Part shown: one piece after another, positions 1-8,541 of the stretch
How positions within the stretch are numbered: the first letter of the stretch is position 1
Layout: each line of letters opens with the position of its first letter
Origin: Mycobacteriaceae bacterium
GTDB taxonomy: Bacteria > Actinomycetota > Actinomycetes > Mycobacteriales > Mycobacteriaceae
Direction of reading: 5' to 3'
Assembly (NCBI GenBank): GCA_019245755.1
Contig: JAFARC010000043.1
Location: forward strand, 1-64,000
Length of the DNA: 64,000 nucleotides
Notes under the pieces: model-generated
What the model saw: only the letters and a program-made list of their open reading frames with translations
The model's database searches: none
What the model was told of the DNA's origin: nothing
Position numbers and translations under genes: made by a program

Positions 1-305
1 TGCTGGTCGAACAGCGCCAGGTGCCAGTTGTGCACGCCGATGATTGAGCTGACCCAGCCCGTGGATCCGCAGGCGCTGGCCAGCCGCCGCACCGCTTCGT
101 AGAACAGGGCCGGGTCGCACTGCAGTCCGCCCCACTGCTCGGGCTGCAGCAGCCGGAAGAACCCGATCTCCTGCAGCTCACTGAGCGTGGCGTCCGGGAG
201 CCGCCGCAGGTCCTCCGTCTCCTGGGCACGCTGCCGCAGCTTCGGCAACAGCTCGTCGATCGCGGCCAAGACAGACTGGGCGTCGCGTTGTTGAATGGAC
301 GTCAC
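1..305 (-). CDS. hsaA: HsaA, 3-HSA hydroxylase oxygenase subunit (5' part only)
   Basis: The gene runs off the left edge, so only the first 101 codons are present. The product is the flavin-dependent monooxygenase that hydroxylates 3-HSA, a ring-opened intermediate of cholesterol A/B-ring degradation, using reduced flavin from HsaB. The visible N-terminus (starting TSIQQRDAQSVLAAIDELLP and containing LLQPEQWGGLQCDP and GSTGWVSSI) matches the helical N-terminal domain of acyl-CoA-dehydrogenase-fold oxygenases and my recollection of Rv3570c. The start is GTG at 305, preceded by a good GGAGGG Shine-Dalgarno about 5 bases upstream. It is divergent from kshB, and two KstR-type operators lie in the shared spacer. 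Confidence 0.9.
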   Translation of the reverse strand, partial: MTSIQQRDAQSVLAAIDELLPKLRQRAQETEDLRRLPDATLSELQEIGFFRLLQPEQWGGLQCDPALFYEAVRRLASACGSTGWVSSIIGVHNWHLALFDQ

Positions 306-343
306 TGCTTCCCTCCAGAAGTGTGAGGATTCAGTCGCAAGAT

Positions 344-357
344 TAGAACACGTTACG
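344..357. promoter_or_regulatory. KstR operator, near-consensus (13/14)
   Basis: TAGAACACGTTACG fits the KstR consensus TnnAACnnGTTnnA at every fixed position except the last. It lies 39 bases upstream of the hsaA start in the hsaA/kshB spacer. By established KstR biology it should repress the hsa operon until a sterol CoA thioester relieves repression. Confidence 0.7.
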
Positions 358-411
358 ATTCAAGTCGAGCAGCGCACCCTTGCAGCCTCTAGACCTGCGG
401 AAGTGCATTTC

Positions 412-425
412 TGTAACCTGTTCTA
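412..425. promoter_or_regulatory. KstR operator (perfect consensus) upstream of kshB
   Basis: TGTAACCTGTTCTA matches all fixed positions of TnnAACnnGTTnnA. It lies 22 bases upstream of the kshB GTG, so bound KstR would occlude the promoter or leader of kshB. It is the second of two boxes in this divergent spacer, 68 bases apart. Confidence 0.75.
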
Positions 426-446
426 GTTATCGCCGGAAGGAGAGTC

Positions 447-1514
447 GTGACCGACGAACCGCTCGGCAGTCATGTGCTCGAGCTACAGCTCGCCGACGTC
501 GTCGCCGAGACCGACGATGCGCGCTCGCTGGTGTTCAAGGTCCCCGACGGCCCAGGAGATCCCGACATCCCCCCGCAGCGGCTGAAGTACGCCCCGGGGC
601 AATTCCTGACGCTGCGCATCCCGAGCGATCGCACCGGCTCGGTGGCGCGCTGCTACTCGTTGTGCAGCTCCCCGTTCACCGACGACGCGCTGACGGTCAC
701 GGTCAAGCGCACCGAGGGCGGTTATGCCTCCAACTGGCTGTGTGATCACGCTCATCCCGGCATGAAGCTGCACGTGCTGGCCCCGTCGGGCACGTTCGTA
801 CCGCCGACGCTCGACGCGGACTTTTTGCTGGTGGCAGCGGGAAGCGGCATCACGCCGATGATGTCGATCTGCAAGTCGGCGCTGGTGGAGGGCACCGGCA
901 AGGTGGTGCTGATCTACGCCAACCGCGACGAGAGCTCAATAATCTTCTCCGGCCCACTGCGCGAGCTGGCCGCCAAGTATCCCGACCGGTTGGCCGTCGT
1001 GCACTGGCTCGAATCCGTGCAGGGTTTGCCGACCGCACCCGCGCTGGTCGCGCTGCTGGCCCCGTATGCCGGCCACGACGCCTACATCTGCGGGCCCGGG
1101 CCCTTCATGGACGCCGCCGAGACGGCGCTGGCCACCATCGGGGTCCCCAAGCAGCGAGTGCATATCGAGGTTTTCCGGTCGCTGGACTCCGACCCGTTCG
1201 CCGCGGTGGTGATCGAGGCCGACGACAGCGACGAGCCGCCGGCCACCGCGATCGTTGAACTCGATGGCCAGCGGCACGAGATCAGCTGGCCCCGCAACGC
1301 CAAGCTGCTCGACGTGCTGCTGGAGAAGGGTCTCGACGCGCCGTTTTCCTGCCGCGAGGGGCATTGCGGGGCGTGCGCGGTGCTCAAGCGCAGCGGCGAA
1401 GTCGAGATGGAGGTCAACGACGTGCTGGAGCCCTCCGACCTCGACGAGGGGTTAATCCTGGGCTGCCAGTCTCGGCCGCGATCGGATTCCGTCGAAGTCA
1501 CCTACGACGATTAG
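447..1514 (+). CDS. kshB: KshB, reductase of 3-ketosteroid 9-alpha-hydroxylase
   Basis: This reductase passes electrons from NADH to the Rieske oxygenase KshA, which 9-alpha-hydroxylates ketosteroids and so triggers B-ring opening. Domains in order: an FAD domain with the RCYSL flavin-binding motif (about residues 70-74), an NAD-binding domain with GSGITPMMS (about 132-140), and a C-terminal plant-type [2Fe-2S] ferredoxin domain with CREGHCGAC and a distal Cys in LGCQS (about 302-340). The length of 355 aa is close to the 358 aa of Rv3571. The start is GTG with GGAAGGAG 5 bases upstream. KstR boxes precede it, and hsaA is divergent. Confidence 0.95.
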   Translation: MTDEPLGSHVLELQLADVVAETDDARSLVFKVPDGPGDPDIPPQRLKYAPGQFLTLRIPSDRTGSVARCYSLCSSPFTDDALTVTVKRTEGGYASNWLCDHAHPGMKLHVLAPSGTFVPPTLDADFLLVAAGSGITPMMSICKSALVEGTGKVVLIYANRDESSIIFSGPLRELAAKYPDRLAVVHWLESVQGLPTAPALVALLAPYAGHDAYICGPGPFMDAAETALATIGVPKQRVHIEVFRSLDSDPFAAVVIEADDSDEPPATAIVELDGQRHEISWPRNAKLLDVLLEKGLDAPFSCREGHCGACAVLKRSGEVEMEVNDVLEPSDLDEGLILGCQSRPRSDSVEVTYDD

Positions 1515-1553
1515 GTACGCGGATACCATGTCGCCCACCGGAGGGGAGCAACG

Positions 1554-2087
1554 ATGAAGCGTTTAGCCACGGTGTCCGCGACGATGGTGTTCGCCGGATT
1601 TCTGACGGCGCCGGCCCCGGCCTCGGCGGCGGCCAACAACGGCGACTCGTCGTTCCCGCTGCCCGACGGTACCCAACTGGAGATGCACGTCACCGCCAAC
1701 TGTGTGCTGCCCGACAAGCAGTGTTACTTCACCACCCAGGCCGACCGAAACACCGCCGACGGCATCGACGGCTTTCCCAATGACCTCTGGTCGCGTCAGA
1801 CCACGACGATCCGGTCGTCTAACACGCTTAACAACCTGGAGACCCAGGTCGTCGCGGCCAACACCCGCGTCTTTAAGGAGATGGGCAGGCGCGAGATCAC
1901 CACGATTTACTTCGGTGGTGGACCACCGGACAAATACCGGGTTACCGGGCAGACCCAACCCACCGACTGGCAGACTGGCCAGCCGATGCTGAACGCCGAC
2001 TACGTCGTGTGCGCGCAGATCCAGGTGGTGTACAGCGGCGTGAACATCACCTCCCCGAGCACCTGCGCGCAGACCACGTTCAGCTGA
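1554..2087 (+). CDS. Conserved secreted protein (Rv3572-like)
   Basis: This protein of unknown function (177 aa) begins with a clear Sec signal peptide: basic MKRL, a hydrophobic stretch, and an APASAAA cleavage region near residue 26. The mature part has three visible cysteines (CVLPDKQC, then VVCAQ) plus a C-terminal STCAQ, consistent with disulfides after export. The ATG has GGAGGGG about 8 bases upstream. It follows kshB by 39 bases on the same strand and may be cotranscribed with the KstR-controlled gene, but a role in sterol metabolism is only inferred from position. Its 3' end is convergent with fadE34, 11 bases apart. Confidence 0.85.
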   Translation: MKRLATVSATMVFAGFLTAPAPASAAANNGDSSFPLPDGTQLEMHVTANCVLPDKQCYFTTQADRNTADGIDGFPNDLWSRQTTTIRSSNTLNNLETQVVAANTRVFKEMGRREITTIYFGGGPPDKYRVTGQTQPTDWQTGQPMLNADYVVCAQIQVVYSGVNITSPSTCAQTTFS

Positions 2088-2098
2088 CCGGTCAGCCG

Positions 2099-4228
2099 CT
2101 ACGAGCGCGGCAGGCCCAGTAGCCGCTCGGCGGCAAGGGTCAGCAGGATCTGCTCGGTACCGCCCGCGATGGACAGGCAGCGGTAGTTCAGGAAGTTGCT
2201 GACGGCCTCGTTCGCGAGAATCCCGCCGTGCGGGCTGTGGTCCATCACCGCCTCCACGACCGCCTGGCGGTATCGCACACCGAGCAGCTTTCGCACGCTG
2301 GACTGCGGGCCGGGGTCGTGCCCGCCGACGGCCATTTGGGCGATCTTGTGATCGAGCAGCGTGCCGGCTTGCGCCTCGGCGATCAGCGCACCAAGCCGGG
2401 CCTGTTCCGCCACGTCGAGGTCGGCGTCGCCGACGAGCTCGAGCAGCGCCTCCATTTCCAGTCCGAGCGCGCCACCGTGCGCCATTGCAACCCGCTCGTT
2501 GGCCAGCGTGGTGCGGGCCAGCCGCCAGCCCTCCCCGGGCTGACCGACGACGAGGTCGTCGGACACGAACACGTCGTCTAGAAACACCTCGTTGAACAGC
2601 GTGTTTCCAGTGATGTCGCGCAGCGGCCGGACATCGATTCCCGGCGATTTCATGTCGACGAGGAAGTAGGTGATGCCTTTGTGTTTCGGCACGCTCGGAT
2701 CGGTGCGGGCAAGGCAGATCCCCCAGTCGGCCTGCCGCGCGGCCGACGTCCACACCTTCTGGCCGTTGAGGATCCAGCCACCGTCCGTTTTGACTGCTTT
2801 CGTCCGCAACGACGCCAGGTCGGAGCCGGCGCCCGGTTCGCTGAAGAGCTGGCACCAGCGGATCTCCCCGCGCAACGTGGCGGGCAGGAATCGATCGATC
2901 TGTTCCGTCGTTCCCCGCTCCAGGATCGTGGGCGCAGCCCACCATCCGATCGACAGGTCGGGCCGCTGCACACCCGCCGCGGCCATTTCCTGGTCGATGA
3001 CCAGTTGCTCGGCCGGCGACGCGCCGCGACCGAACGGCGCCGGCCAGTGCGGGGCCTGCAGTCCCGCGTCGGCCAACGCCGCCTGCCGCGCCGGCTCGGG
3101 CAGTTGGGCGATTTTCGCGACGGTCGCGGCGATCTCGGCGCCCCGGTCCGCGGCCGTGCCGAGGTCAAGGTTGAGTTCACGCCGCACGCCGCGCCGGGTC
3201 AGCTCGAGCGCGCGCCGGTGCCACCGCGCCGCCCCGCCGAGGATCTGGCCGATGGCGTACGCCCGGCGCAGATACAGGTGCGCGTCATGCTCCCAGGTGA
3301 AGCCGATCCCGCCCAGCACCTGAATGCAGTCCTTGGCGTTGGCCATTGCGGCGTCGATTCCGATTGCTGCCGCGACGGCTGCCGCGATGGACAGCTGCCG
3401 GTCATCACCTTCGGCGGCCGCACTCGCGGCGTCCGCCGCCGCAACGCCGATCTGCTCGAAGCGGCACAGCATGTTGGCGCAAATGTGTTTGACCGCTTGA
3501 AAGCTGCCGATCGGCTTGCCGAACTGCTCACGAACCTTCGCGTACTCGGTGGCCGTGTTGAGCGCCCAGTGCGCCACCCCCGCGGCCTCGGCCGCCATCA
3601 GCGTCGCGAACAGATCGTTCGCTCGGTTGCCGGGCACCCTCAACGCCGGCGCGCCGGCCGAGTCGAGGCTGACCCGGGCCATCGGGCGGGAGAAGTCCGT
3701 GGGCGATAGCGGCTCGACGCTTACTCCGTCCTGATCGGTGTCGATGAGCAGCCACGTCCCGTCGGCGGCCGAAGCGGTCAAGTACTCGCCCGGCTTGGCG
3801 CCCACCGCCAGCGGCACCACCCCCGAAACCCGTTGCGTTGACGCGTCGTAGCGCAGGTCGCCATCCAGCCCCAGACCAGCGCTGCGATGGCCCGCCGTCA
3901 GCTCCTCCAGCGCAGGAAGGGAGCCACCGTGCGACCCGAGCAGCAACGCCGCGAACGCTGTCGTGACAACGGGCCCCGGCACCAGCCCGTACGCGGCCTC
4001 CTCGAGCATCGCGCAGAGGTCGTCGATGCGCCCGCCGGCGCCGCCGAGCGATTCCGGGACGGCCACCCCGAACAGGCCTAGGTCGGCGACCCCGCGGAAC
4101 GGCTTTTGCCATGCGTCGATTTCACCCTGCTCGATTGCACGGGTCGCGGCGATCGCGCCGGAGCTCGCCGCCCAGGACCGCACGAGCTCCCGCGCGGCAG
4201 ACTGTTCGTCGGTGGTGGTCGCTGACAC
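2099..4228 (-). CDS. fadE34: FadE34, fused tandem acyl-CoA dehydrogenase (sterol side chain)
   Basis: At 709 aa this is about twice a normal acyl-CoA dehydrogenase and is two ACAD modules fused in tandem, as in Rv3573c (711 aa). The N-terminal half ends with the helical segment CIQVLGGIGFTWEHDAHLYL. The C-terminal half has the ACAD segments WCQLFSEPGAGSD and LNGQKVWTS, and GGTEQI near the C-terminus. Mycobacterial sterol ACADs work as heteromers, and the fusion supplies both halves in one chain. The established role is dehydrogenation of bile-acid-like (C24) sterol CoA esters in side-chain beta-oxidation. The ATG faces kstR across a 198-base spacer holding a perfect KstR box. Confidence 0.93.
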   Translation of the reverse strand: MSATTTDEQSAARELVRSWAASSGAIAATRAIEQGEIDAWQKPFRGVADLGLFGVAVPESLGGAGGRIDDLCAMLEEAAYGLVPGPVVTTAFAALLLGSHGGSLPALEELTAGHRSAGLGLDGDLRYDASTQRVSGVVPLAVGAKPGEYLTASAADGTWLLIDTDQDGVSVEPLSPTDFSRPMARVSLDSAGAPALRVPGNRANDLFATLMAAEAAGVAHWALNTATEYAKVREQFGKPIGSFQAVKHICANMLCRFEQIGVAAADAASAAAEGDDRQLSIAAAVAAAIGIDAAMANAKDCIQVLGGIGFTWEHDAHLYLRRAYAIGQILGGAARWHRRALELTRRGVRRELNLDLGTAADRGAEIAATVAKIAQLPEPARQAALADAGLQAPHWPAPFGRGASPAEQLVIDQEMAAAGVQRPDLSIGWWAAPTILERGTTEQIDRFLPATLRGEIRWCQLFSEPGAGSDLASLRTKAVKTDGGWILNGQKVWTSAARQADWGICLARTDPSVPKHKGITYFLVDMKSPGIDVRPLRDITGNTLFNEVFLDDVFVSDDLVVGQPGEGWRLARTTLANERVAMAHGGALGLEMEALLELVGDADLDVAEQARLGALIAEAQAGTLLDHKIAQMAVGGHDPGPQSSVRKLLGVRYRQAVVEAVMDHSPHGGILANEAVSNFLNYRCLSIAGGTEQILLTLAAERLLGLPRS

Positions 4229-4272
4229 CGTCGCCTCCTAGCGGCCGGAAGGAAAAGGCACCTGCAGCTTAC

Positions 4273-4286
4273 TAGAACGTGTTCTA
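4273..4286. promoter_or_regulatory. KstR operator between fadE34 and kstR (perfect palindrome)
   Basis: TAGAACGTGTTCTA is a perfect 14-bp match to TnnAACnnGTTnnA, with fully symmetric TAGAAC/GTTCTA half-sites. It lies 45 bases upstream of the fadE34 start and 141 bases upstream of kstR. It probably represses fadE34 and mediates KstR autoregulation, as known for other mycobacteria. Confidence 0.8.
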
Positions 4287-4426
4287 ATGGTGAGTGTGCC
4301 GTCGGCTGGCCGCCACGACATCACAGCAGGACACGTCCACTACCCGACCATGCGGCGGTGAGCGATTTCCGTTCGGCGTGCGTATCGTTTCGGGGAGGAC
4401 GATGAGGAGAAGGAGCCGCCCGCCGC

Positions 4427-5095
4427 ATGTCGACGCCAGCGCATGCCAGTTCCGGTTCGACGCCTGAACCCCGCCAGCCACGAGTGCTGGCGGTCGCCGC
4501 TTTGGCCGAGTCGGAGCTAGGTTCCGAGGCTCAACGGGAACGGCGCAAGCGCATTCTGGACGCCACGTTGGCTATCGCCTCTAAGGGCGGGTACGAAGCT
4601 GTTCAGATGCGGGCGGTGGCCGAACGCGCCGACGTGGCCGTCGGGACGCTCTACCGCTACTTCCCATCGAAAGTGCACCTGCTGGTGTCGGCGCTCGGAC
4701 GCGAATTCGAGCGGATCGAGGCTAAGACCGATCGGACCGCCATGGCCGGCACGCCATACGAGCGCCTGCACCAGATGATCAGTCGCCTGAACCGGGCGAT
4801 GCAGCGCAATCCCCTGCTGACCGAAGCGATGACGCGCGCCTTCGTGTTTGCCGACGCCTCCGCCGCGGGTGAGGTTGATTACGTGGGCAAGCTGATGGAC
4901 ACGATGTTTGCCAGGGCGATGAGCGACGGTGAACCGACCGAGGACCAGTACCACATCGCACGTGTGATTTCCGATGTTTGGCTGTCGAACCTGCTGGCCT
5001 GGCTCACCCGCCGCGCATCGGCGACCGATGTCAGCAAGCGGCTGGATCTCGCCGTTCGGCTGCTGATCGGCGACGAGGAGCACCCCAAGATCTGA
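4427..5095 (+). CDS. kstR: KstR, TetR-family repressor of the cholesterol regulon
   Basis: This is the TetR-type repressor of sterol uptake and degradation genes, induced by sterol CoA thioesters. An N-terminal helix-turn-helix spans about residues 40-80, including QMRAVAERADVAVGTLYRYF. The C-terminal ligand domain contains AMQRNPLLTEAMTRAFVFAD and the conserved LLAWLTRRASATDVSKRLDL. It is 222 aa. Compared with Rv3574 (199 aa) it carries a short, low-complexity N-terminal extension before LAESELGSEAQRERRKR. The ATG is backed by AGGAGAAGGAG about 15 bases upstream; an internal start nearer LAESEL cannot be excluded. Its operator at 4273 lies in the same spacer. Confidence 0.93.
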   Translation: MSTPAHASSGSTPEPRQPRVLAVAALAESELGSEAQRERRKRILDATLAIASKGGYEAVQMRAVAERADVAVGTLYRYFPSKVHLLVSALGREFERIEAKTDRTAMAGTPYERLHQMISRLNRAMQRNPLLTEAMTRAFVFADASAAGEVDYVGKLMDTMFARAMSDGEPTEDQYHIARVISDVWLSNLLAWLTRRASATDVSKRLDLAVRLLIGDEEHPKI

Positions 5096-5231
5096 GCGGG
5101 CCGTTCTACCGAACGACCTACTTCACGGTCGAACTTCCTTCGCCTTGAGGACGAAAGTCCCTAGCTCAGCAAACTTGCGCGGCGATATCACTGATGCGGG
5201 TAATCGCAGCGCACGCAGAAAGGCCGCGCAA

Positions 5232-5471
5232 ATGACTGAGTTGATCTTCGAACGGGATTACGCGCGGGAGATGCTGTTCGCGGCGATCCGACGCCAAGGT
5301 GACGGCACCGACGAGATGACCGCGCTGGTCGAACAGGCGGCCGAAGTCGGCTGCAGCAGGACCCAGCTCGCCGTCGAGCTGGCGGTGCTTGCCGCCCAGC
5401 TGTTCGACCGGTCCGCGCCGGAAGACAGGGTGGCGCTCGCCCGCGAGATCGTCGATGTCGTAGCCTGCTGA
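5232..5471 (+). CDS. Small hypothetical protein (79 aa)
   Basis: No family recognised. The acidic, probably all-helical protein of 79 aa starts MTELIFERDYAREMLF and ends with a helix rich in A, L and V (SRTQLAVELAVLAAQLF), suggesting a small helical bundle or protein-protein module. I chose the internal ATG at 5232. An in-frame ATG at 5145 would add 29 residues rich in Arg, Asn and Ser that look non-coding. It lies 136 bases after kstR, same strand, and is convergent with the LacI-type regulator. No link to the KstR regulon is visible. Confidence 0.6.
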   Translation: MTELIFERDYAREMLFAAIRRQGDGTDEMTALVEQAAEVGCSRTQLAVELAVLAAQLFDRSAPEDRVALAREIVDVVAC

Positions 5472-5505
5472 AGCTCAGCCGCCCGAGCCGGCCGGAACCG
5501 GATCT

Positions 5506-6600
5506 TCACCGGGGCGGCCCGGCCGTGCGGCCGCGCATCATCTCGGTGGGCAGCACCTTGTCGACCGGCAGCCCCGACCTTGGTGGCGTGTGCACCAGCT
5601 TGCCCGCAAGTCGGCCCTTCTGCAGGCTCGGCTGCGACACGGTCGACAATCCCCGCCGCAGCGCCTCGGGTACCCCGTCGAAACCGGTAACGGTCATCTG
5701 GCCGGGCACGTAGATCCCGCGGGCACGCAGGTGATCCATCGCCGACAGCGCCAACACGTCTGCCGTGCACATCAGCGCCGTGATCCGCGGGTTGGCTTCC
5801 TGCGCGACGGCGGCGGCCGCCCCGCCCGACGTCGGCTGGTGCTCATAGCTCTCCACCACGGTCAGCGAGTCGGGATCGAGGCCGGCGCCCGACATCGCGT
5901 CCCGGACACCGCCGATGCGTTCTCGCTGCACATGAAAATGCGGCGAGCGCACCCGTTCCGGATTGGCCACCGCGACCGAGCCCGGGATGCGGTCGCGGCC
6001 CAACCGCATCGTCAGTAGGCCGATCTGCTGATGGCCGAGTCCGAGCACGTATTCGGCTAGTTCCCGCATCGCCGCACGGTCGTCGATGCAGACGCCGGAG
6101 GTGCCGGGCACACCCTTGGGCTGGTCGACCACCACCACCGGCAGGTTGCGCTGCAGGGCGACCTGAAGGTACGGGTCGTCGTCGGCGACCGAATACACCA
6201 CGAAACCGTCGACCCCGGCGGCGAGCACCGCGCTTGAACCCTCGGCGACGCTGCGCCCCGGTCCTACGGCCACGAGCAACAGCCCCTGACCGACCTCCTC
6301 GCATGATTCAGCAAGGCCAGCAACGAAACTCACGGCGGCCGGGTCACTGAACGAGTAATTCAGCGGCTCGGTGAGGACCAGCCCGACCGCACCGGCCTTG
6401 CGCGTGCGCAGCGAGCGGGCAACCGGGTCCGGACCGGCGTAACCGAGCCGCTTGGCCGTCTCCAGGACGCGCTCGCGCAGATCGGCCGACAGCTGATCGG
6501 GCCGATTGTAGGCGTTGGACACGGTCGTCCGAGACACGTTGAGCTCGGCGGCCAACGAGGCCAGGGTCGCCCGCCGCCTGGGCGAGGAACTCCTCGTCAT
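5506..6600 (-). CDS. LacI-family transcriptional regulator (Rv3575c-like)
   Basis: This 364-aa repressor has a typical LacI architecture. The N-terminal helix-turn-helix with hinge spans residues 11-65 (LASLAAELNVSRTTVSNAYN, then LSADLRERVLETAKRLGYAGPDPVARSLR). A periplasmic-binding-protein-like effector domain follows, starting AGAVGLVLTEPL. The effector is unknown. It is divergent from pxpA with only 50 bases between starts, so the most economical inference is that it controls pxpA and itself. A TAACCT element 8 bases before its ATG suggests a leaderless transcript. Confidence 0.9.
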   Translation of the reverse strand: MTRSSSPRRRATLASLAAELNVSRTTVSNAYNRPDQLSADLRERVLETAKRLGYAGPDPVARSLRTRKAGAVGLVLTEPLNYSFSDPAAVSFVAGLAESCEEVGQGLLLVAVGPGRSVAEGSSAVLAAGVDGFVVYSVADDDPYLQVALQRNLPVVVVDQPKGVPGTSGVCIDDRAAMRELAEYVLGLGHQQIGLLTMRLGRDRIPGSVAVANPERVRSPHFHVQRERIGGVRDAMSGAGLDPDSLTVVESYEHQPTSGGAAAAVAQEANPRITALMCTADVLALSAMDHLRARGIYVPGQMTVTGFDGVPEALRRGLSTVSQPSLQKGRLAGKLVHTPPRSGLPVDKVLPTEMMRGRTAGPPR

Positions 6601-6650
6601 GGTCCGTGAGGTTAGCGCATTGGGTTGCGACGCCCGCCTACGCTTGACCG
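6601..6650. promoter_or_regulatory. Divergent lacI/pxpA spacer: two -10 elements and a possible operator
   Basis: Rightward TACGCT (6639-6644) is followed by exactly 6 bases and then the pxpA GTG. Leftward TAACCT (complement of 6609-6614) ends 8 bases before the regulator ATG. Both fit TANNNT promoters of leaderless mRNAs. Between them CGCA-N6-TGCG (6616-6629) is a short dyad placed where a LacI protein could block both promoters. The dyad is too short to be convincing alone. Confidence 0.45.
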
Positions 6651-7409
6651 GTGACCAGCGTGGATCTGAACGCCGATCTGGGCGAGAGCTTCGGGGTGTG
6701 GCGGCTGGGCGACGACGAGGCGATGCTCGGCGTGGTCACCAGCGCCAATGTCGCGTGTGGCTTTCATGCTGGTGATCCGGCCGGCCTGGCCCGGACCTGC
6801 CGCGCCGCTGTCCAGCGCGGCGTGCGGATCGGCGCGCAGGTGGGATACCGCGACATGGCCGGATTCGGCCGCCGCTACATCGACATCGCCGCCGAGGACC
6901 TGACCGCCGACGTGGTGTACCAGATCGGCGCGTTACAGGCGCTCGCCCGTGCGGCCGGCTCGGCCGTCACCTACGTAAAACCCCATGGCGCGCTGTACAA
7001 CACCATCGTCTCCGATGGACCGCAGGCCCGCGCGGTTGCCGAGGCCGTCCGCGCCGTTGACCCGTCGCTGCCCGTGCTCGGGTTGGCCGGCTCAGCATTC
7101 TTCGCCGAGGCGGCGAACCTCGGGCTGCGCTGCGTTGCAGAGGCATTCGCGGACCGCGCATACCGGCCCGACGGTGCCCTGGTGTCGCGGCGTGAGTCCG
7201 GCGCGGTGCTGCACAACGCGGATGAGATCGCCGAACGGGTGGTGACGATGGTACGTTCCGGCCAGGTGGCCGCCGTCGACGGGTCTGCGATACCGATCAC
7301 CGTGGAATCGGTGTGCGTGCACGGTGATTCAGCGGGCGCGGTGCAGATTGCCACCGCCGTTCGTCGACGGTTGGTCACCGAGGGCATCGGGTTGCAACCT
7401 TTCGTTTAA
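6651..7409 (+). CDS. pxpA: LamB/YcsF family protein, 5-oxoprolinase subunit A (PxpA)
   Basis: The 252-aa product matches the LamB/YcsF family throughout: [12 protein letters not shown] at the N-terminus, [12 protein letters not shown] (about residues 41-52), [23 protein letters not shown], and VCVHGD near the C-terminus. In other bacteria PxpA works with PxpB and PxpC to open 5-oxoproline to glutamate using ATP. No pxpB or pxpC lies nearby, so partners must be elsewhere or the activity differs. The start is GTG, with the -10-like TACGCT six bases upstream and no Shine-Dalgarno, so probably leaderless. Confidence 0.88.
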   Translation: MTSVDLNADLGESFGVWRLGDDEAMLGVVTSANVACGFHAGDPAGLARTCRAAVQRGVRIGAQVGYRDMAGFGRRYIDIAAEDLTADVVYQIGALQALARAAGSAVTYVKPHGALYNTIVSDGPQARAVAEAVRAVDPSLPVLGLAGSAFFAEAANLGLRCVAEAFADRAYRPDGALVSRRESGAVLHNADEIAERVVTMVRSGQVAAVDGSAIPITVESVCVHGDSAGAVQIATAVRRRLVTEGIGLQPFV

Positions 7410-7565
7410 CGGTTGCGGTCAGCGACTGCCGGCCGTCGCCATCTACAGCCCACAAAGCGGCGACGTGGCAGCGCCCGACGGGTCGAGTTCACCCTCACCA
7501 ATTCGAATAACACCGGAGACGACGGATGAAAGGAGATGCTGGCGGCCGTGGCCCAGTAACCGCCG

Positions 7566-7571
7566 TAGTGT
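7566..7571 (+). promoter_or_regulatory. -10 element of a likely leaderless promoter
   Basis: TAGTGT matches TANNNT and ends 6 bases before the ATG at 7578, placing transcription initiation on or next to the start codon. No Shine-Dalgarno is present there. Confidence 0.45.
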
Positions 7572-7577
7572 TGCGAC

Positions 7578-8498
7578 ATGCGCATCAAACCGGGCCGTCC
7601 CTTCATGACGGACTTCGCCAACCGGTTCGATGTCCCCGCCGCCGAATCCGGCGATCGGCTGAAGATCACCTGGTTGGGGGTGGCCACGCTGCTCATCGAC
7701 GACGGCAGCTCGCAGCTGATGACGGACGGCTTCTTCTCCCGCCCCGGCCTGCTCACCGTCGGGCTCCGCAAGTTGCAACCGTCGCTCGAGCGAATCATCG
7801 GCTGCCTGGAACGCGCCCGCGTCAACCGGCTGGAAGCCGTGCTGCCCGTCCACACGCACTACGACCACGCCCTGGACTCCGCGGTTGTGGCCGGCCGGAC
7901 CGGCGCGAAGCTGGTCGGCGGCGAGTCGGCCGCCAACATCGGCCGTGGGCACCAGCTCCCCGACGAGCAGATCGTGGTCGTGACGCCCGGCGAGGCGATC
8001 AGCCTCGGCGCCTACGAGGTCACCCTGATCGAGTCCAAACATAGTCCGCCCGACCGGTTTCCCGGCGTCATCACCGAGCCGGTAAGCCCACCGGCCAAAG
8101 CGGCGGCGTATAGGTGCGGCGAGGCGTGGTCTACGTTTGTGCACCACCGGCCGACCGGGCATCGCCTACTGATCCAGGGCAGCGCTGGCTTCGTCCCCGA
8201 CGCGCTGTCCGGACAGCACGCCGATGTGGTGTATCTGGGAGTGGGTCAGCTCGGGCTGCTGCCGGAGCGGTACATGGTCGACTACTGGACCGAAACCGTG
8301 CGCGCCGTCGGCGCCCGGCAGGTGATCCTCATTCACTGGGATGACTTTTTCCGGCCGCTGACCGAACCGCTGCGGGCCCTCCCCTACGCCGCCGACGATC
8401 TGGACGAGACGATGCGCGTGCTCAGCCGCCTGGCCGCCGACGACGACGTGGCGTTGCACATGCCGACGGCGTGGCAGCCGGAAACCCCCTGGCGGTGA
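7578..8498 (+). CDS. Metallo-beta-lactamase-fold hydrolase (Rv3577-like)
   Basis: This 306-aa protein has the metallo-beta-lactamase fold, with the metal motif HTHYDHALD (about residues 93-101, HxHxDH) and further candidate ligands in ESKHSPPD and IHWDDFF. The overall pattern (TWLGVATLLIDDG at the N-terminus, VYLGVGQLGLL, IHWDDF at the C-terminus) is that of UlaG-like or L-ascorbate-lactonase-like hydrolases. The substrate is unknown. A Rossmann or transport partner is not apparent; the next gene is the ArsB-type permease 43 bases downstream on the same strand, possibly cotranscribed. Confidence 0.85.
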   Translation: MRIKPGRPFMTDFANRFDVPAAESGDRLKITWLGVATLLIDDGSSQLMTDGFFSRPGLLTVGLRKLQPSLERIIGCLERARVNRLEAVLPVHTHYDHALDSAVVAGRTGAKLVGGESAANIGRGHQLPDEQIVVVTPGEAISLGAYEVTLIESKHSPPDRFPGVITEPVSPPAKAAAYRCGEAWSTFVHHRPTGHRLLIQGSAGFVPDALSGQHADVVYLGVGQLGLLPERYMVDYWTETVRAVGARQVILIHWDDFFRPLTEPLRALPYAADDLDETMRVLSRLAADDDVALHMPTAWQPETPWR

Positions 8499-8541
8499 TG
8501 CCGGCAGCCGGGCCCGAAGGGCCGGTCGCCTGACCGGGGCG

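Noticed and set aside
7442..7490. 7-bp inverted repeat after pxpA as a terminator
   Set aside because: CGTCGCC and GGCGACG are separated by a long loop with no T-run; too weak to call.
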